64,000 nucleotides of DNA from Artocarpus heterophyllus (taxonomy: Eukaryota > Streptophyta > Magnoliopsida > Rosales > Moraceae): positions 25,082,728 to 25,146,727 of the forward strand of contig CM046354.1 in NCBI GenBank assembly GCA_025403435.1, read 5' to 3'. Position 1 is the stretch's first letter. Each line of letters begins with the position of its first letter. A program made the position numbers and the translations under genes. The notes under the pieces are model-generated. The model did no database searches. It saw only the letters and a list, made by a program, of their open reading frames with translations, and was not told where the DNA came from. Shown here piece by piece: positions 1-10,974 of the stretch.

Positions 1-50
1 ATTTTCAAGTACCTAAGAAGGGCTTGAAGGTATATGCTTATGTATTCGGG
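1..50 (+). pseudogene. Copia RT/RNase H boundary fragment (old element, left piece)
   Basis: These bases match, with a few changes, the region just before RNase H in the intact Copia at 8082-8131 ([16 protein letters not shown]). The fragment stops at a TCGGG target site (46-50) where a minus-strand LTR begins, and resumes at 13918. The element extends off the left edge. Confidence 0.75.
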
Positions 51-2423
51 TGTTGGAAAAATAGTACGCAGTGGAATTTTAAAATTTTTATATCAGAGTA
101 TTTTTCAAAACATAAGTTTGACACACTATATGCATAAATTAACCAGATTTTACTAACCTATGATGAAACTATAAAAGTGTATATTTTATAAGGCTTAAAT
201 CATTTACTTATGCTTTTATTTCTCATTAAATCCTCTAATTAATAGCATTTTTGTATTAATTAGTATTTTAGTGTCTTAATGTGAAAATGTATTTAAAAAT
301 GTGTTTTTAATGTGTTTTTATGTTTAATAATATTTTTGGTAATTTTTAAAATCGTTTCAGTGTGTTAAATAAATGTTTAGTTTGTAAATAGTCAAAACCG
401 TAAAATAATATTGTGTGATTTTATTTTGAGTTTTAGAATATTTGTAAATAAGTTTTGAGTATATGAATATGTTCTACTACGTTTTTAGTAATTTCTAAAA
501 ATATTTACAATTCATAAAAATCATATCTGTACTAAACTGAAAGAGACTGGAAATTTTAGAAGTTTTTAATTAATTTTGCGTGTTTTAATCTAAAATAAAT
601 ATTTTTTAGATTTTTGTAAATATTATGTTTGTAAAATAATTAGTTTTAGTATGTTTTTGAATTTTAGATTTAAACTTTGGAGGAAAAACGAAGCAAAACG
701 ATACAAAACAGACAAAATCGGACATCAAATACATAAAAAGCAATTAAAAATTTGAATTGAATTTAATGGGATGCGTGGCAAGTTTCTAGCCCTTGGATGA
801 GCTGCTGAAATGATTGTGACCGTTCGAGGAAGGACGCGTGTCGTTGCGTCAACCGAGTCTCAGTAGAGCTTTCCACATGTCGATCCGTGATTGGCGCGTG
901 CACAACACGCACCGACAAGCTGCCAGAGTCAGTCAAGGAATCTCAGACTGCATCGGATCGTGTGCGGACAAGTCCATGTGTAAATTGTTAGACATGTATG
1001 CTCTAAGGAGTAAAAATGTAATACGTTTTTGGAGACATTTTTATCAATAAAGAATTTATTCGTTTATATATACCAAATATTGTCCTCTTTACGTTCATAT
1101 TTGTTGAATGTATGATAAGCAAACAGTAGTCTGAGACTGTCAGTCTAAACCTTAAGAGTTGGGCATATGATGGGATGATTATGCGGTAGACACGACTCTT
1201 AAGGTGATGGTCTAAAATATATGATCCGCAATCGAAGGAATAAAGTTGGGCGCTTTATTCATGTAAAGATTGTTATGTTGTCTATATCCCTTTTGGGAGA
1301 TGGTTTGTCTTGGCCATCGGAGTTGGACTCCGTGAATAGAAACATTGGCGCGTTGTCATAGGTGACGATGTGTTGGATCGGGACATAAAGTGAATTGATT
1401 TGGATTAATAATTCTATCTTGGAAAATCGATTCACTTTAGACAATCATTTGTATTGTATCTTAATCCTGAGATGAATAATGGGCCCGTTGTCTCGACTTG
1501 TGTCTTTTGATGTACCAATGGGTGACTCCCACATCTCTATAGTGGCATGCATGCCGGTACGTTGGAGGCATGACTCTTGGTAGCGTAGACTTGTTATTCA
1601 TATATATAGAATCCATAGCTCCTCTTTAGGAGTAATGATATCCTCTTATATGCGTAATCCTGTAATTGGAAAACTGGAGCGCTCAACCATTTGGATACAT
1701 AGGTGTAACCGAATGGTATACTATCTTTGGATGGTAAGTTTTCTAATGGTGAGACAATGGAACGTAAGATAAAAAATAATCGGGAAGGTAAGACAGAACT
1801 TGTCCTTAAGCCGATTATGGATGATCATATGGGGATGCGATACACTATGATATGTCATGGAGACTTAGCTACACGAGCTTCGTAATTCTATAAAGTTCGA
1901 GAGTGCAGCTCCAAGCTTTTAGTGGAGTAGCGTTGGAGTTGATAATTGTGAAATGTATATCTGGGATATTGGGTTTCATAATTATCATGAGCTTGAACTT
2001 TATAGGTCCATTTTGGTCCCCTTTGCTAGCTCACAAAATCCTGTAAGGACACGGCGTGCTTTTCCAATAATTGGTGACTTATGTCGGATTTATCAGATTG
2101 GTTTAAAATTTATAAGAATCAAATAATTCATGTCTGTTTATCGGTTGAATTAATTATGTAAGAAATTAGTTCAAGATGAACTTGTTGAATTATGGCGTTC
2201 GGATAATTCTTGTCTGTTTATCGGTTGTTTTAATTTTGGACAATTAGAACAAGATAAACTTGTAGAATTATTGTGAATTGATTTATTTTCTTAGAGATTA
2301 TCTTGATAAAGTTTGTTTTGATCAGATATCTTTTCTATTGGGCTATTTGAATCAAAACTGAGACTTTATCCTTTAGAATCTCGGGTGGAAAATAAAAGAT
2401 TTGCGGAGATTTTTTCTCGGCAG

Positions 2424-2501
2424 TTCGGCCTGCCTATCAGAAAGTTCGGCCTGCCGAACTGGCCAGTTCGGCCTGCCTATCACACAGTTCGGCATGCCGA
2501 C
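2424..2501 (+). repeat. Four-unit palindrome array, 21-22 bp period (5' LTR)
   Basis: Units related to TTCGGCCTGCCGAA start at 2424, 2445, 2467 and 2488, that is at intervals of 21, 22 and 21 bp. Cores are GGCCTGCC or GGCATGCC; spacers of 7-8 bp vary. The array forms a GC-rich island upstream of the TATA box by about 120 bp. Confidence 0.85.
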
Positions 2502-2611
2502 CACGACAGTTAAGATTACGCGTTTTTCACGCGTATCTTATCAGATATTGATCCGAACTTGATTCTGTTTCGATTTTTGAGACCTAATCTGATATGGACT
2601 GACCCCAAGGA

Positions 2612-2627
2612 CCAATAGGTATAAAAA
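2612..2627 (+). promoter_or_regulatory. LTR core promoter (CCAAT plus TATA box)
   Basis: CCAATAGGTATAAAAA places a CCAAT motif directly before TATAAAAA, in the U3 part of the LTR. The 3' LTR has the same box at 10252-10259. In the minus-strand element 22252-32356 both LTRs carry TATAGAAA instead. Confidence 0.6.
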
Positions 2628-3021
2628 GGGAGTGAGTCTAATGATTTACTAAGATCAATTTGAGAGATGTAGAGTGATACTCTTCTAGTGAGCATCTAAA
2701 AACTCCCTGAGAGCTTTTGTTCACAAATCACGAACACTAGCTTTGGGTTCTCTCTATTGGTTGGAAGGAGAGTCACCGGTGGAAGAGCTGTACGTGTGAG
2801 CCCACTCTCACTCCGGTTGTGGATAGAGAATAGCAAAGAAGACCAGTTGGTTGAGACTCTTCTGGAACGTTACTTCTCTACACAGGTCGCGGAGGTTCTT
2901 CGGCACACTGAGGTTAGTAAGATCTGTTTAATTTATACATATAACATGTCAAACTTGTGTTTTGGAAAATACTCTGATGAAAAAATTTTAAAATTCCGCT
3001 GCGCACTTTGTTTCCAACAAT

Positions 3022-3033
3022 TGGTATCAGAGC
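3022..3033 (+). other. Primer-binding site for tRNA-iMet
   Basis: TGGTATCAGAGC lies 2 bp after the 5' LTR. This sequence is complementary to the 3' end of initiator methionine tRNA and is the usual Copia minus-strand primer site in plants. Confidence 0.95.
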
Positions 3034-3540
3034 CGAGGTTTTTACATAAATTTGCAAGTTTGTGATCATGTTATATGCATAAATTTTGTGATCTTAATCT
3101 CTCCAATGCTTGAATTAAATTTTATAGAGAGATGGCACTCTAGGTTTCTATATAATATATATGTTGTCATGGATTATATGGTGAATGTTTCTTAATTAAT
3201 TATGGTTGATTAAATTGTTGTTTAATTATTTATTAATTAATTAATACCGGTTATGGTTCCTTAGAGGTTAGAATGTGTATCTAGGTTTTTTATGTAATTA
3301 GATGGCGGACTATCATCTCCGTCTAGGAATTATTATTTAATTTTTAATTTGTAAGAATTTTGTAATTAAATAATTTTTCGGAGAAGACGGAACGAGAAGT
3401 CGGAACTTAAAGATTGATGATGGCGCCTCCAGGTATTTCCTAAGTCTCTAATTTTATGTTTTTGAATTGTTGAAAATAAAATTGATGAATTGCATTAAAA
3501 TTGTATTTTCTGGATTGAGGGTTTTCTGCTCGGTCGGCAT

Positions 3541-3716
3541 GCCGGACCTCACAGTTCGGCAGGCCGAAGGTCATAGATCGGCAGGCCGGACGTACGGTCC
3601 GGCAGGCCGACAGTGGGGCAGAAATTTTGGTGCTCTGCCGGCAGGCCGAACCTTCATGTTCGGCAGGCCGAACCACCATGATCGGCAGACCGATCACCCA
3701 GATCGGCCTGCCGATC
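3541..3716 (+). repeat. Seven-unit palindrome array in the Copia leader
   Basis: Variants of TTCGGCAGGCCGAA start at about 3555, 3577, 3598, 3637, 3659, 3681 and 3702, so the intervals are 21-22 bp with one of 39; a partial GGCATGCCGG precedes them. The motif is the reverse complement of that in the LTR array. Both strands are open across the array for about 100 codons only because the unit lacks stop triplets. Confidence 0.85.
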
Positions 3717-4204
3717 GAGAGCTGCCAGGTGTCCAGAAAAGGTGCAATTTTTTGGTGCAGTTTTAATTTTATTTTTGGGACGATTCTGAGAAACATTAAA
3801 TTTGGATATGACCGGAAATATGAAGTGTTCGATTCATACGGGATTGAGGACTTGAAGATGGATATTACATGAAGAAGGATATAGCTTGAGGATTCAAGGA
3901 TGAAGAATCGATAAATGTCTCGATTATTCTCTTGTAATCTTAGTTTTTCTATTCTCTAGGGTGGAACCATAATATTACGGTTATTATTATTATTATGCTT
4001 GTAGCTTTGCTTGATTGCTTTGCTTGTCTGCATTATAATATGATTTACCATGTATATTGATAACATGTCATATAAAATAGGGAGTGCCGCTCATATTAAA
4101 TTTGTTCATGCATAATTTCAAAATAAAACCTTGACTTCAAAAGATTGAGTGGGAGAAGGTTTTCGAAGAGAGAACCTAAGGCCTCCATCCTTGGTCCATA
4201 GGAA

Positions 4205-4530
4205 GAACATGATGGTCCCAACCCCTAGGAAGGGATTTCTATCATGTACCAGATTGGATCTCTAAAAGGATAAGGTATTTTAGTATGATTTATGGTTGCA
4301 CACCCCTAGGTGGTGATTATAAATCATGGATAAAATATTAAAACGGTGGTTATACACTCACGTTAATTTAATTATTAACCTCCCCTAGGAGCTCTGTTAA
4401 TAAAATTAATGGCCAAAGAAACGATTATTAGTATATGCTGGATCATAAGGGTCCTGAATGGCATATATTAATCAGGAGGGGATCCGTGTTCCTGATTGAA
4501 TTTGGCATGACTCCCCTAGGAGCTTGTTGA
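4205..4530 (+). promoter_or_regulatory. Four successive leader hairpins with CCCCTAGG at the apex
   Basis: CCCCTAGG occurs at 4222, 4303, 4382 and 4513, each inside an inverted repeat: ACATGAT/ATCATGT; ATGATTTAT/ATAAATCAT; TATTAAC/GTTAATA plus TTAATTT/AAATTAA; GAATT/AATTC. Inner stems CACC/GGTG (second) and CTCC/GGAG (third and fourth) close a CCTA loop. The same array is present in reverse at 28795-29110. A role in RNA dimerisation, packaging or translation is only an inference. Confidence 0.55.
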
Positions 4531-4685
4531 ATTCTGAGTTGGGAATTATCGTTGTAAGGTTGTGATATTTTCAAGGTTTTGACACATAAACACTTTTGTA
4601 TGATTTTACATGATTGTGTTATCTTACTAAATTATTATATATGTTTGCTTATGTTTGGTATATGATTCTTTATTGTAGATTGAAA

Positions 4686-7600
4686 ATGTCTAAAAATGCT
4701 TTATCATCGATACTTGACAAAAACCAATTAACCGGTGAGAACTATAATGATTGGAAACGGAACCTGGACATCGTCCTTTCCTTTGAGAAACTGAAATATG
4801 TTCTGACAACTCCTTGTCCTCCCGAGCCTACGGGAGACTCAAGTAATGAGCAATTCCAAGCGTACGACCGCTGGAAAGATGCTAATGATCAGGCCCGCTG
4901 CTATGTTATGGCTAGCATGAATAACGTGCTGCAGGCTCAACATCAGGATTATGAGACTGCGAAGCAGATCTTGGATAATCTTGAGGACATGTTTGGAGGC
5001 CAGGCCATAACAAAACGGCAAGGGGCGCTTCAGAAACTCTTAAACTGTAGACAGAGACCGGGGACATCTGTAAAGGAGCACATGATGTTGGTCATGGGTT
5101 ACCTCGCTGAGGCTCAAACCAATGGAGCCGACATCGATGCTGAAACTCAGATGACTATGGTCTTTGAGACTCTGTCTAAGGAATTTATTCCGTTTAGAGC
5201 TACTTTTAATCTAAGCAATAGACGGGATATGACCTTGACAGAACTGATGAAACAGTTACAAGAGTTTGAACTGCTGATCAGGGAGTCTCCTGCTGGTGGA
5301 GAGGCCAATATGGTAGCTGCTTCTAGTTCCAATCCTAACTCTGGGAATGGAAAGAAGCAACGGGCCAAAAGTGGGAAGTCTTCTATTCCTATTGCTACCA
5401 AGAGCAAGAAGAAGAAGAACCCAAAGAAGCTTAAGTGCTTCTTTTGTGGTAAGGTCGGGCATATAAAGAAGCATTGCAAGGACTTCCTTTCCAAGGGAGG
5501 TAGGTGTGATCTTCTATATTTAGAAACTTGTTTGGTTGAGGAATCCAGTGACATTTGGGTCATAGATTCCGGTGCAACTAATCATGTTTGTGTTTCTCTG
5601 CAGGGATTCAAAGAAACGAGAAGTCTACTTCGTGAAGACTTAACGCTTCGGATGGGCGATGGATCCTTGGTCTCAGCGGAAGTAGTGGGAGATGTCCATC
5701 TTTATTTTGATAATTATAGGAGTTTAATTTTGCGAGATTGTTTTTATGTTCCTAAATTTAAAAGGAATTTAATTTCTGTATCTTCTTTATTTAAAGACTC
5801 CTACGTGGTATCTTTTAATGAAAAAGTGGTGATTCGTAAAAACAAATCTTTTATCTGTTCTGGATGGATGCAAAATAATCTATATTTTATCAAACCTAAG
5901 ATGGACCTATTGCTTAATGCTGAGATAAATGATAATGACTCAAAAAGACTTAAAACTTCTCACTCTAATAAGACTTATCTTTGGCATTTGCGCCTTGGCC
6001 ATATTAACCTAAATAGGATTCAAAGGTTGGTAAGGGATGGACCTTTAAGTCACTTAAAGGTGGAATCTATACCTCAATGTGAGTCTTGTTTGGAGGGTAA
6101 AATGACCAAAAGACCATACGGGTCTAAGGGCAATAGGGCCGAAGGGGTTCTAGAACTTGTGCATAGTGATGTTTGCGGACCGATGAACATCCGGGCACGA
6201 GGAGGGTATGAGTACTTCGTTACTTTTATTGACGATTACTCAAGATATGGGTATGAGTACCTAATGCACCACAAAAGCGAAACTTATGATAAGTTCAGGG
6301 AGTTTCGGGCTGAAGTGGAAAAGCAATTGGGTAGACCCATAAAGGCACTTCGATCTGATCGAGGTGGGGAATACCTTTCTGATGAGTTCTTGGGACACTT
6401 GTTAGAGAATGGGATTTTATCCCATTTGACTGCGCCGGGTACTCCGCAGCAGAATGGCGTAGCAGAGAGAAGGAATAGGACTTTGTTGGACATGATTCGG
6501 TCCATGATGAGTTATTCATCATTGCCTTTATCCTTTTGGGGATATGCACTACAAACCGCGTGTTATCTTTTGAACAATGTGCCTTCAAAATCGGTCCCTA
6601 AAACTCCTCACGAGTTGTGGACAAGATGGAAGACATCCTTAAACCATATTCGCATATGGGGATGTCCAGCTCATGTCCTGTTTAAGGATCCGAATAAGTT
6701 GGAAGCACGTTCAGAAGTTTGCGTGTTTGTAGGATATCCAAAAGGGACTAAAGGGGGTTATTTTTATAACCCAAAGGAAAATAAAGTCGTGGTTTCAACT
6801 AATGCAACTTTCCTTGAGGAGAGTTACATGAACGACTTTAAACCTCAAAGCAAAGTGGTGCTTGAGGAGTTGAGGGGTAATCCGTTTACTCCGGAGGTTC
6901 CGAACGAAACCATTTCGATCGGTGTAGAAAAACCAAACAAACCTGAAAAACAACCTCAGGGGCTTCGGCGTAGTGGGATGATCGGGCGTCAACCTGAGAG
7001 GTATATGTTCAATGGGGAGGTCTTTTTGGCTGAACCGGATGAACATGACAGGGATCCTTATACTTACGCAGAAGCTATGGAGGATGTTGATTCAAGACTC
7101 TGGACAGAGGCCATGAACATTGAGATGAAGTCTATGGAGACTAATCGGGTCTGGGAGCTTGTGGATCTTCCCGAAGGGGTAAAACCCATAGGGAGTAAGT
7201 GGATCTACAAGAGGAAAAGAGGAGTGGATGGAAAGGTCGAAACCTTTAAGGCTAGACTGGTAGCTAAGGGTTATACGCAAAAGGAAGGAATCGATTATGA
7301 GGAAACCTTTTCGCCTGTAGCCATGCTTAAGTCCATCCGGATTCTCTTGTCCATAGCTGCCGCTCTCGACTACGAGATTTGGCAGATGGATGTCAAGACG
7401 GCTTTTCTGAATGGCTATCTTGATGAGTCCATTTATATGGAACAACCAGACGGGTTCAAGGTCACGGGTCAAGAGGGTAAGGTTTGTAAGCTGCTAAAGT
7501 CAATTTATGGACTTAAGTAGGCTTCTCGTTCTTGGAACATAAGATTTGATCAAGTGATCAAGACTTATGGGTTCTCACAAAATGTGGATGAACCATGTGT

Positions 7601-8633
7601 TTACAAACACATTAAGAATGGGAAGGTGGTTTTTCTACTACTCTATGTAGATGACATTCTGCTAATTGGCAATGACGTTGGGGCATTGTCATCGGTCAAA
7701 TTATGGTTGACCAAGCAGTTTGACATGAAGGACTTAGGTGAGGCTAATTTTGTTCTCGGTATCCAGATCTTTCGGGATAGGAAGAACAAAATGATAGCTT
7801 TGTCACAGGCCGGCTACATAGATAAAATTCTCAGGAGGTTTGCAGTGCAGGATTCCAAGAAAGGTGGGCAACCATCTAGGTCTGGAATTACTCTTTCTAA
7901 GAAAGACTCTCCAAAGTCTTATGAAGAAAGAGAATACATGAAGAAGGTGCCTTATGCTTCGGCAGTGGGTAGTCTCATGTATGCCATGCTTTGCACTCGA
8001 CCGGATATTAGCTATGCGGTCGGGATAGTGAGTCGATTTCAGGCGGATCCAGGACCGAACCATTGGGTTGCGGTAAAGCATATTTTCAAGTACCTGAGAA
8101 GGACTCGAGGGTATATGCTTGTGTATTCGGGTGAGGATTTAACTCCTCTAGGATACACTGATTCGGATTTTCAATCCTGCCTGGATTCTAGGAAATCGAC
8201 ATCGGGGTTTGTGTTTACTCTGGGTGGCGGTGCCATCAGTTGGAGAAGTGCGAAGCAAGATTGCACTTCAAATTCAACGATGGAGGCCGAATATGTGGCG
8301 GCTAGTGATGCTTCGAAAGAAGTAGTGTGGCTCCGCAAGTTCCTTGGGAATCTTGAGGTAGTTCCTGGTATGGATAAAGCAGTATCACTGTACTGTGATA
8401 ACAGTGCGGCGGTAGCTAATGCTAAGGAACCAAGATTTCACAAGAAGAGTAAGCATATTGATCGAAAGTATCATGTGATAAAGGACTTCGTTGAGAGCGG
8501 GCATGTCACGGTGTGCAAAATCGCGTCAGAGGACAATTTAGCTGATCCATTTACGAAGACACTTTCTGGGAGAGTCTTCGAAAGGCATGTGGAAGCTATG
8601 GGGATGCAAAATTTACAGTATTTACTCACTTAG
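4686..8633 (+). CDS. Copia gag-pol polyprotein, one premature stop
   Basis: The frame starts at ATG 4686 ([10 protein letters not shown]), directly after an A-rich context; upstream in-frame codons have no ATG. It is 1316 codons long with one internal TAG at 7518 (residue 945, in GLKQAS of the RT, CAG in the sister copy). Domains in order: UBN2-type gag (about residues 20-220), CCHC zinc knuckle [14 protein letters not shown] (251-264), protease DSGA (Asp 294), GAG-pre-integrase HHCC (His 434 onward, CESC), integrase core ([15 protein letters not shown]), RT with YVDD at 7644-7655 (residue 987), RNase H (YTDSDF, MEAEY, DNSAA) and the terminal ADPFTKTL. It would encode capsid, protease, integrase and RT/RNase H in one polyprotein. 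The stop would remove RT and RNase H, so this copy is probably not autonomous. Confidence 0.9.
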
Positions 8634-8636
8634 TGC

Positions 8637-8646
8637 AAGTGGGAGA
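8637..8646 (+). other. Polypurine tract
   Basis: AAGTGGGAGA lies just before the 3' LTR (TGTT at 8648) and 4 bp after the gag-pol stop codon. It is the expected plus-strand primer of reverse transcription. The reverse copy is next to 24669. Confidence 0.85.
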
Positions 8647-8647
8647 T

Positions 8648-10651
8648 TGTTAGACATGTATGCTCTAAGGAGTAAAAATGTAATACGTTTTTGTTTATCA
8701 ATAAAGAATTTATTCGTTTATATATACCAAATATTGTCCTCTTTACGTTCATATTTGTTGAATGTATGATAAGCAAACAGTAGTCTGAGACTGTCAGTCT
8801 AAACCTTAAGAGTTGGGCATATGATGGGATGATTATGCGGTAGACACGACTCTTAAGGTGATGGTCTAAAATATATGATCCGCAATCGAAGGAATAAAGT
8901 TGGGCGCTTTATTCATGTAAAGATTGTTATGTTGTCTATATCCCTTTTGGGAGATGGTTTGTCTTGGCCATCGGAGTTGGACTCCGTGAATAGAAACATT
9001 GGCGCGTTGTCATAGGTGACGATGTGTTGGATCGGGACATAAAGTGAATTGATTTGGATTAATAATTCTATCTTGGAAAATCGATTCACTTTAGACAATC
9101 ATTTGTATTGTATCTTAATCCTGAGATGAATAATGGGCCCGTTGTCTCGACTTGTGTCTTTTGATGTACCAATGGGTGACTCCCACATCTCTATAGTGGC
9201 ATGCATGCCGGTACGTTGGAGGCATGACTCTTGGTAGCGTAGACTTGTTATTCATAGATATGGAATCCATAGCTCCTCTTTAGGAGTAATGATATCCTCT
9301 TATATGCGTTGTCCTGTAATTGGAAAACTGGAGCGCTCAACCATTTGGATACATAGGTGTAACCGAATGGTATACTATCTTTGGATGGTAAGTTTTCTAA
9401 TGGTGAGACAATGGAACGTAAGATAAAAAATAATCGGGAAGGTAAGACAGAACTTGTCCTTAAGCCGATTATGGATGATCATATGAGGATGCGATACACT
9501 ATGATATGTCATGGAGACTTAGCTACACGAGCTTCGTAATTCTATAAAGTTCGAGAGTGCATCTCCAAGCTTTTAGTGGAGTAGCGTTGGAGTTGATAAT
9601 TGTGAAATGTATATCTGGGATATTGGGTTTCATAATTATCATGAGCTTGAACTTTATAGGTCCATTTTGGTCCCCTTTGCTCGCTCACAAAATCCTGTAA
9701 CGACACGGCGTGCTTTTCCAATAATTGGTGACTTATGTCGGATTTATCAGATTGGTTTAAAATTTATAAGAATCAAATAATTCATGTCTGTTTATCGGTT
9801 GAATTAATTATGTAAGAAATTAGTTCAAGATGAACTTGTTGAATTATGGCGTTCGGATAATTCTTGTCTGTTTATCGGTTGTTTTAATTTTGGACAATTA
9901 GAACAAGATAAACTTGTAGAATTATTGTGAATTGATTTATTTTCTTAGAGATTATCTTGATAAAGTTTGTTTTGATCAGATATCTTTTCTATTGGGCTAT
10001 TTGAATCAAAACTGAGACTTTATCCTTTAGAATCTCGGGTGGAAAATAAAAGATTCGCGAAGATTTTTTCTCGGCAGTTCGGCCTGCCTATCAGAAAGTT
10101 TGGCCTGCCTATCACACAGTTCGGCATGCCGACCGCGACAGTTAAGATTACGCGTTTTTCACGCGTATCTTATCAGATATTGATCCGAACTTGATTCTGT
10201 TTCGATTTTTGAGACCTAATCTGATATGGACTGACCCCAAGGACCAATAGGTATAAAAAGGGAGTGAGTCTAATGATTTACTAAGATCAATTTGAGAGAT
10301 TAAGAGTGATACTCTTCTAGTGAGCATCTAAAAACTCCCTGAGAGCTTTTGTTCACAAATCACGAACACTAGCTTTGGGTTCTCTCTATTGGTTGGAAGG
10401 AGAGTCACCGGTGGAAGAGCTGTACGTGTGAGCCCACACTCACTCCGGTTGTGGATAGAGAATAGCAAAGAAGACCAGTTGGTTGAGGCTCTTCTGGAAC
10501 GTTACTTCTCTACACAGGTCGCAGAGGTTCTTCGGCACACTGAGGTTAGTAAGATCTGTTTAATTTATACATATAACATGTCAAACTTGTGTTTTGGAAA
10601 ATACTCTGATGAAAAAATTTTAAAATTCCACTGCGCACTTTGTTTCCAACA
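8648..10651 (+). repeat. 3' LTR of the full-length Copia
   Basis: 2004 bp, with the same termini as the 5' LTR. Differences from it include loss of about 8 bp near 8696, loss of one 22-bp palindrome unit (three units remain, starting at 10078, 10099 and 10120) and about 17 scattered substitutions by hand count. The target duplication TAAAT follows at 10652. Confidence 0.95.
10078..10133 (+). repeat. Three-unit palindrome array (3' LTR)
   Basis: Units start at 10078, 10099 and 10120 (21-bp spacing). Compared with the 5' LTR, the second and third units are fused by loss of 22 bp, exactly one repeat period. Confidence 0.8.
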
Positions 10652-10966
10652 TAAATGTCATATTACCCATTGGATGGGCTGACCTTCACCGATCTGACGG
10701 TCCACATTTGCGGTCCCACTGGCCCCACTGGGCCCATTATTGAGCTGAAATTTCACCCCTTGGATTAGAAAATTAATGGTCCAAGTCGCATTTCTTCAGT
10801 ACGTGCAGCCACGAGAAGCAGGGGATTTCAAATGAATTCTCAGATAATAAAGAAGGGAATCTCACGTTGAAAAATTGAAGAAAAGGATCAACTTGATCCG
10901 CTTTTGTGAACACTTAACAGTGAAAATATATAAAAAAAAAATAGCAAATAGTTCATTTCTTAGCTC

Positions 10967-10974
10967 TATAAATA
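10967..10974 (+). promoter_or_regulatory. TATA-like box in the 161-11988 LTR unit
   Basis: TATAAATA is followed by CCGAGCCTTTGATGCTCGG, a short inverted repeat, and then a pyrimidine-rich tract. This is the layout expected for an LTR promoter and transcript start. No transcript evidence is available. Confidence 0.35.

Larger units (their letters stand above)
986..3019 (+). repeat. 5' LTR of the full-length Copia
   Basis: 2034 bp, TG...CA termini with the inverted ends TGTT/AACA. It contains a CCAAT motif and TATA box at 2612-2627 and a four-unit palindrome array at 2424-2501. The start of an older family LTR copy is at 14433, and reverse copies are at 51, 22636 and 30325. Confidence 0.95.
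986..10651 (+). mobile_element. Nearly intact full-length Ty1/Copia retrotransposon
   Basis: Two LTRs (986-3019 and 8648-10651) begin TGTTAGACATG and end TTTCCAACA, and the target duplication TAAAT flanks them (981-985, 10652-10656). A primer-binding site, leader, one gag-pol frame and polypurine tract follow in the correct order. By hand I count roughly 17 substitutions between the LTRs over about 2 kb, plus a short deletion near 8696 and loss of one 22-bp unit in the 3' LTR, so the insertion is fairly recent. The only coding defect seen is an in-frame TAG at 7518. It sits inside the LTR unit 161-11988. Confidence 0.95.

Noticed and set aside
838..1050. A 70-codon frame before the Copia insertion
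   Set aside because: It starts at GTG and runs across the LTR boundary at 986; no known domain.
1259..1444. A 61-codon antisense reading frame repeated in nearly every Copia LTR (also 8913, 13453, 24211, 31898)
   Set aside because: It starts at TTG, not ATG, has no recognisable content and recurs simply because the LTRs are copies of each other.
2757..3065. A 97-102 codon frame across the R/U5 part of the LTR and its copies (10389, 22606, 30354, 34125)
   Set aside because: It has a TTG start and crosses the LTR end and primer-binding site in one copy; its length varies with the flank. Not a conserved protein.
3541..3716. Resemblance of the palindrome array to a CRISPR array
   Set aside because: Repeats are 14 bp with 7-9 bp spacers in a plant retrotransposon; size, host and context exclude CRISPR.
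3440..3796. Overlapping frames of 99-118 codons on both strands of the leader array
   Set aside because: They arise because the 22-bp GC-rich unit contains no stop triplets; openness on both strands argues for repeat composition, not coding.
7521..8633. Treating the RT/RNase H frame after 7520 as a separate gene
   Set aside because: It is in the same frame as gag-pol and separated only by a TAG that is CAG in the sister copy.
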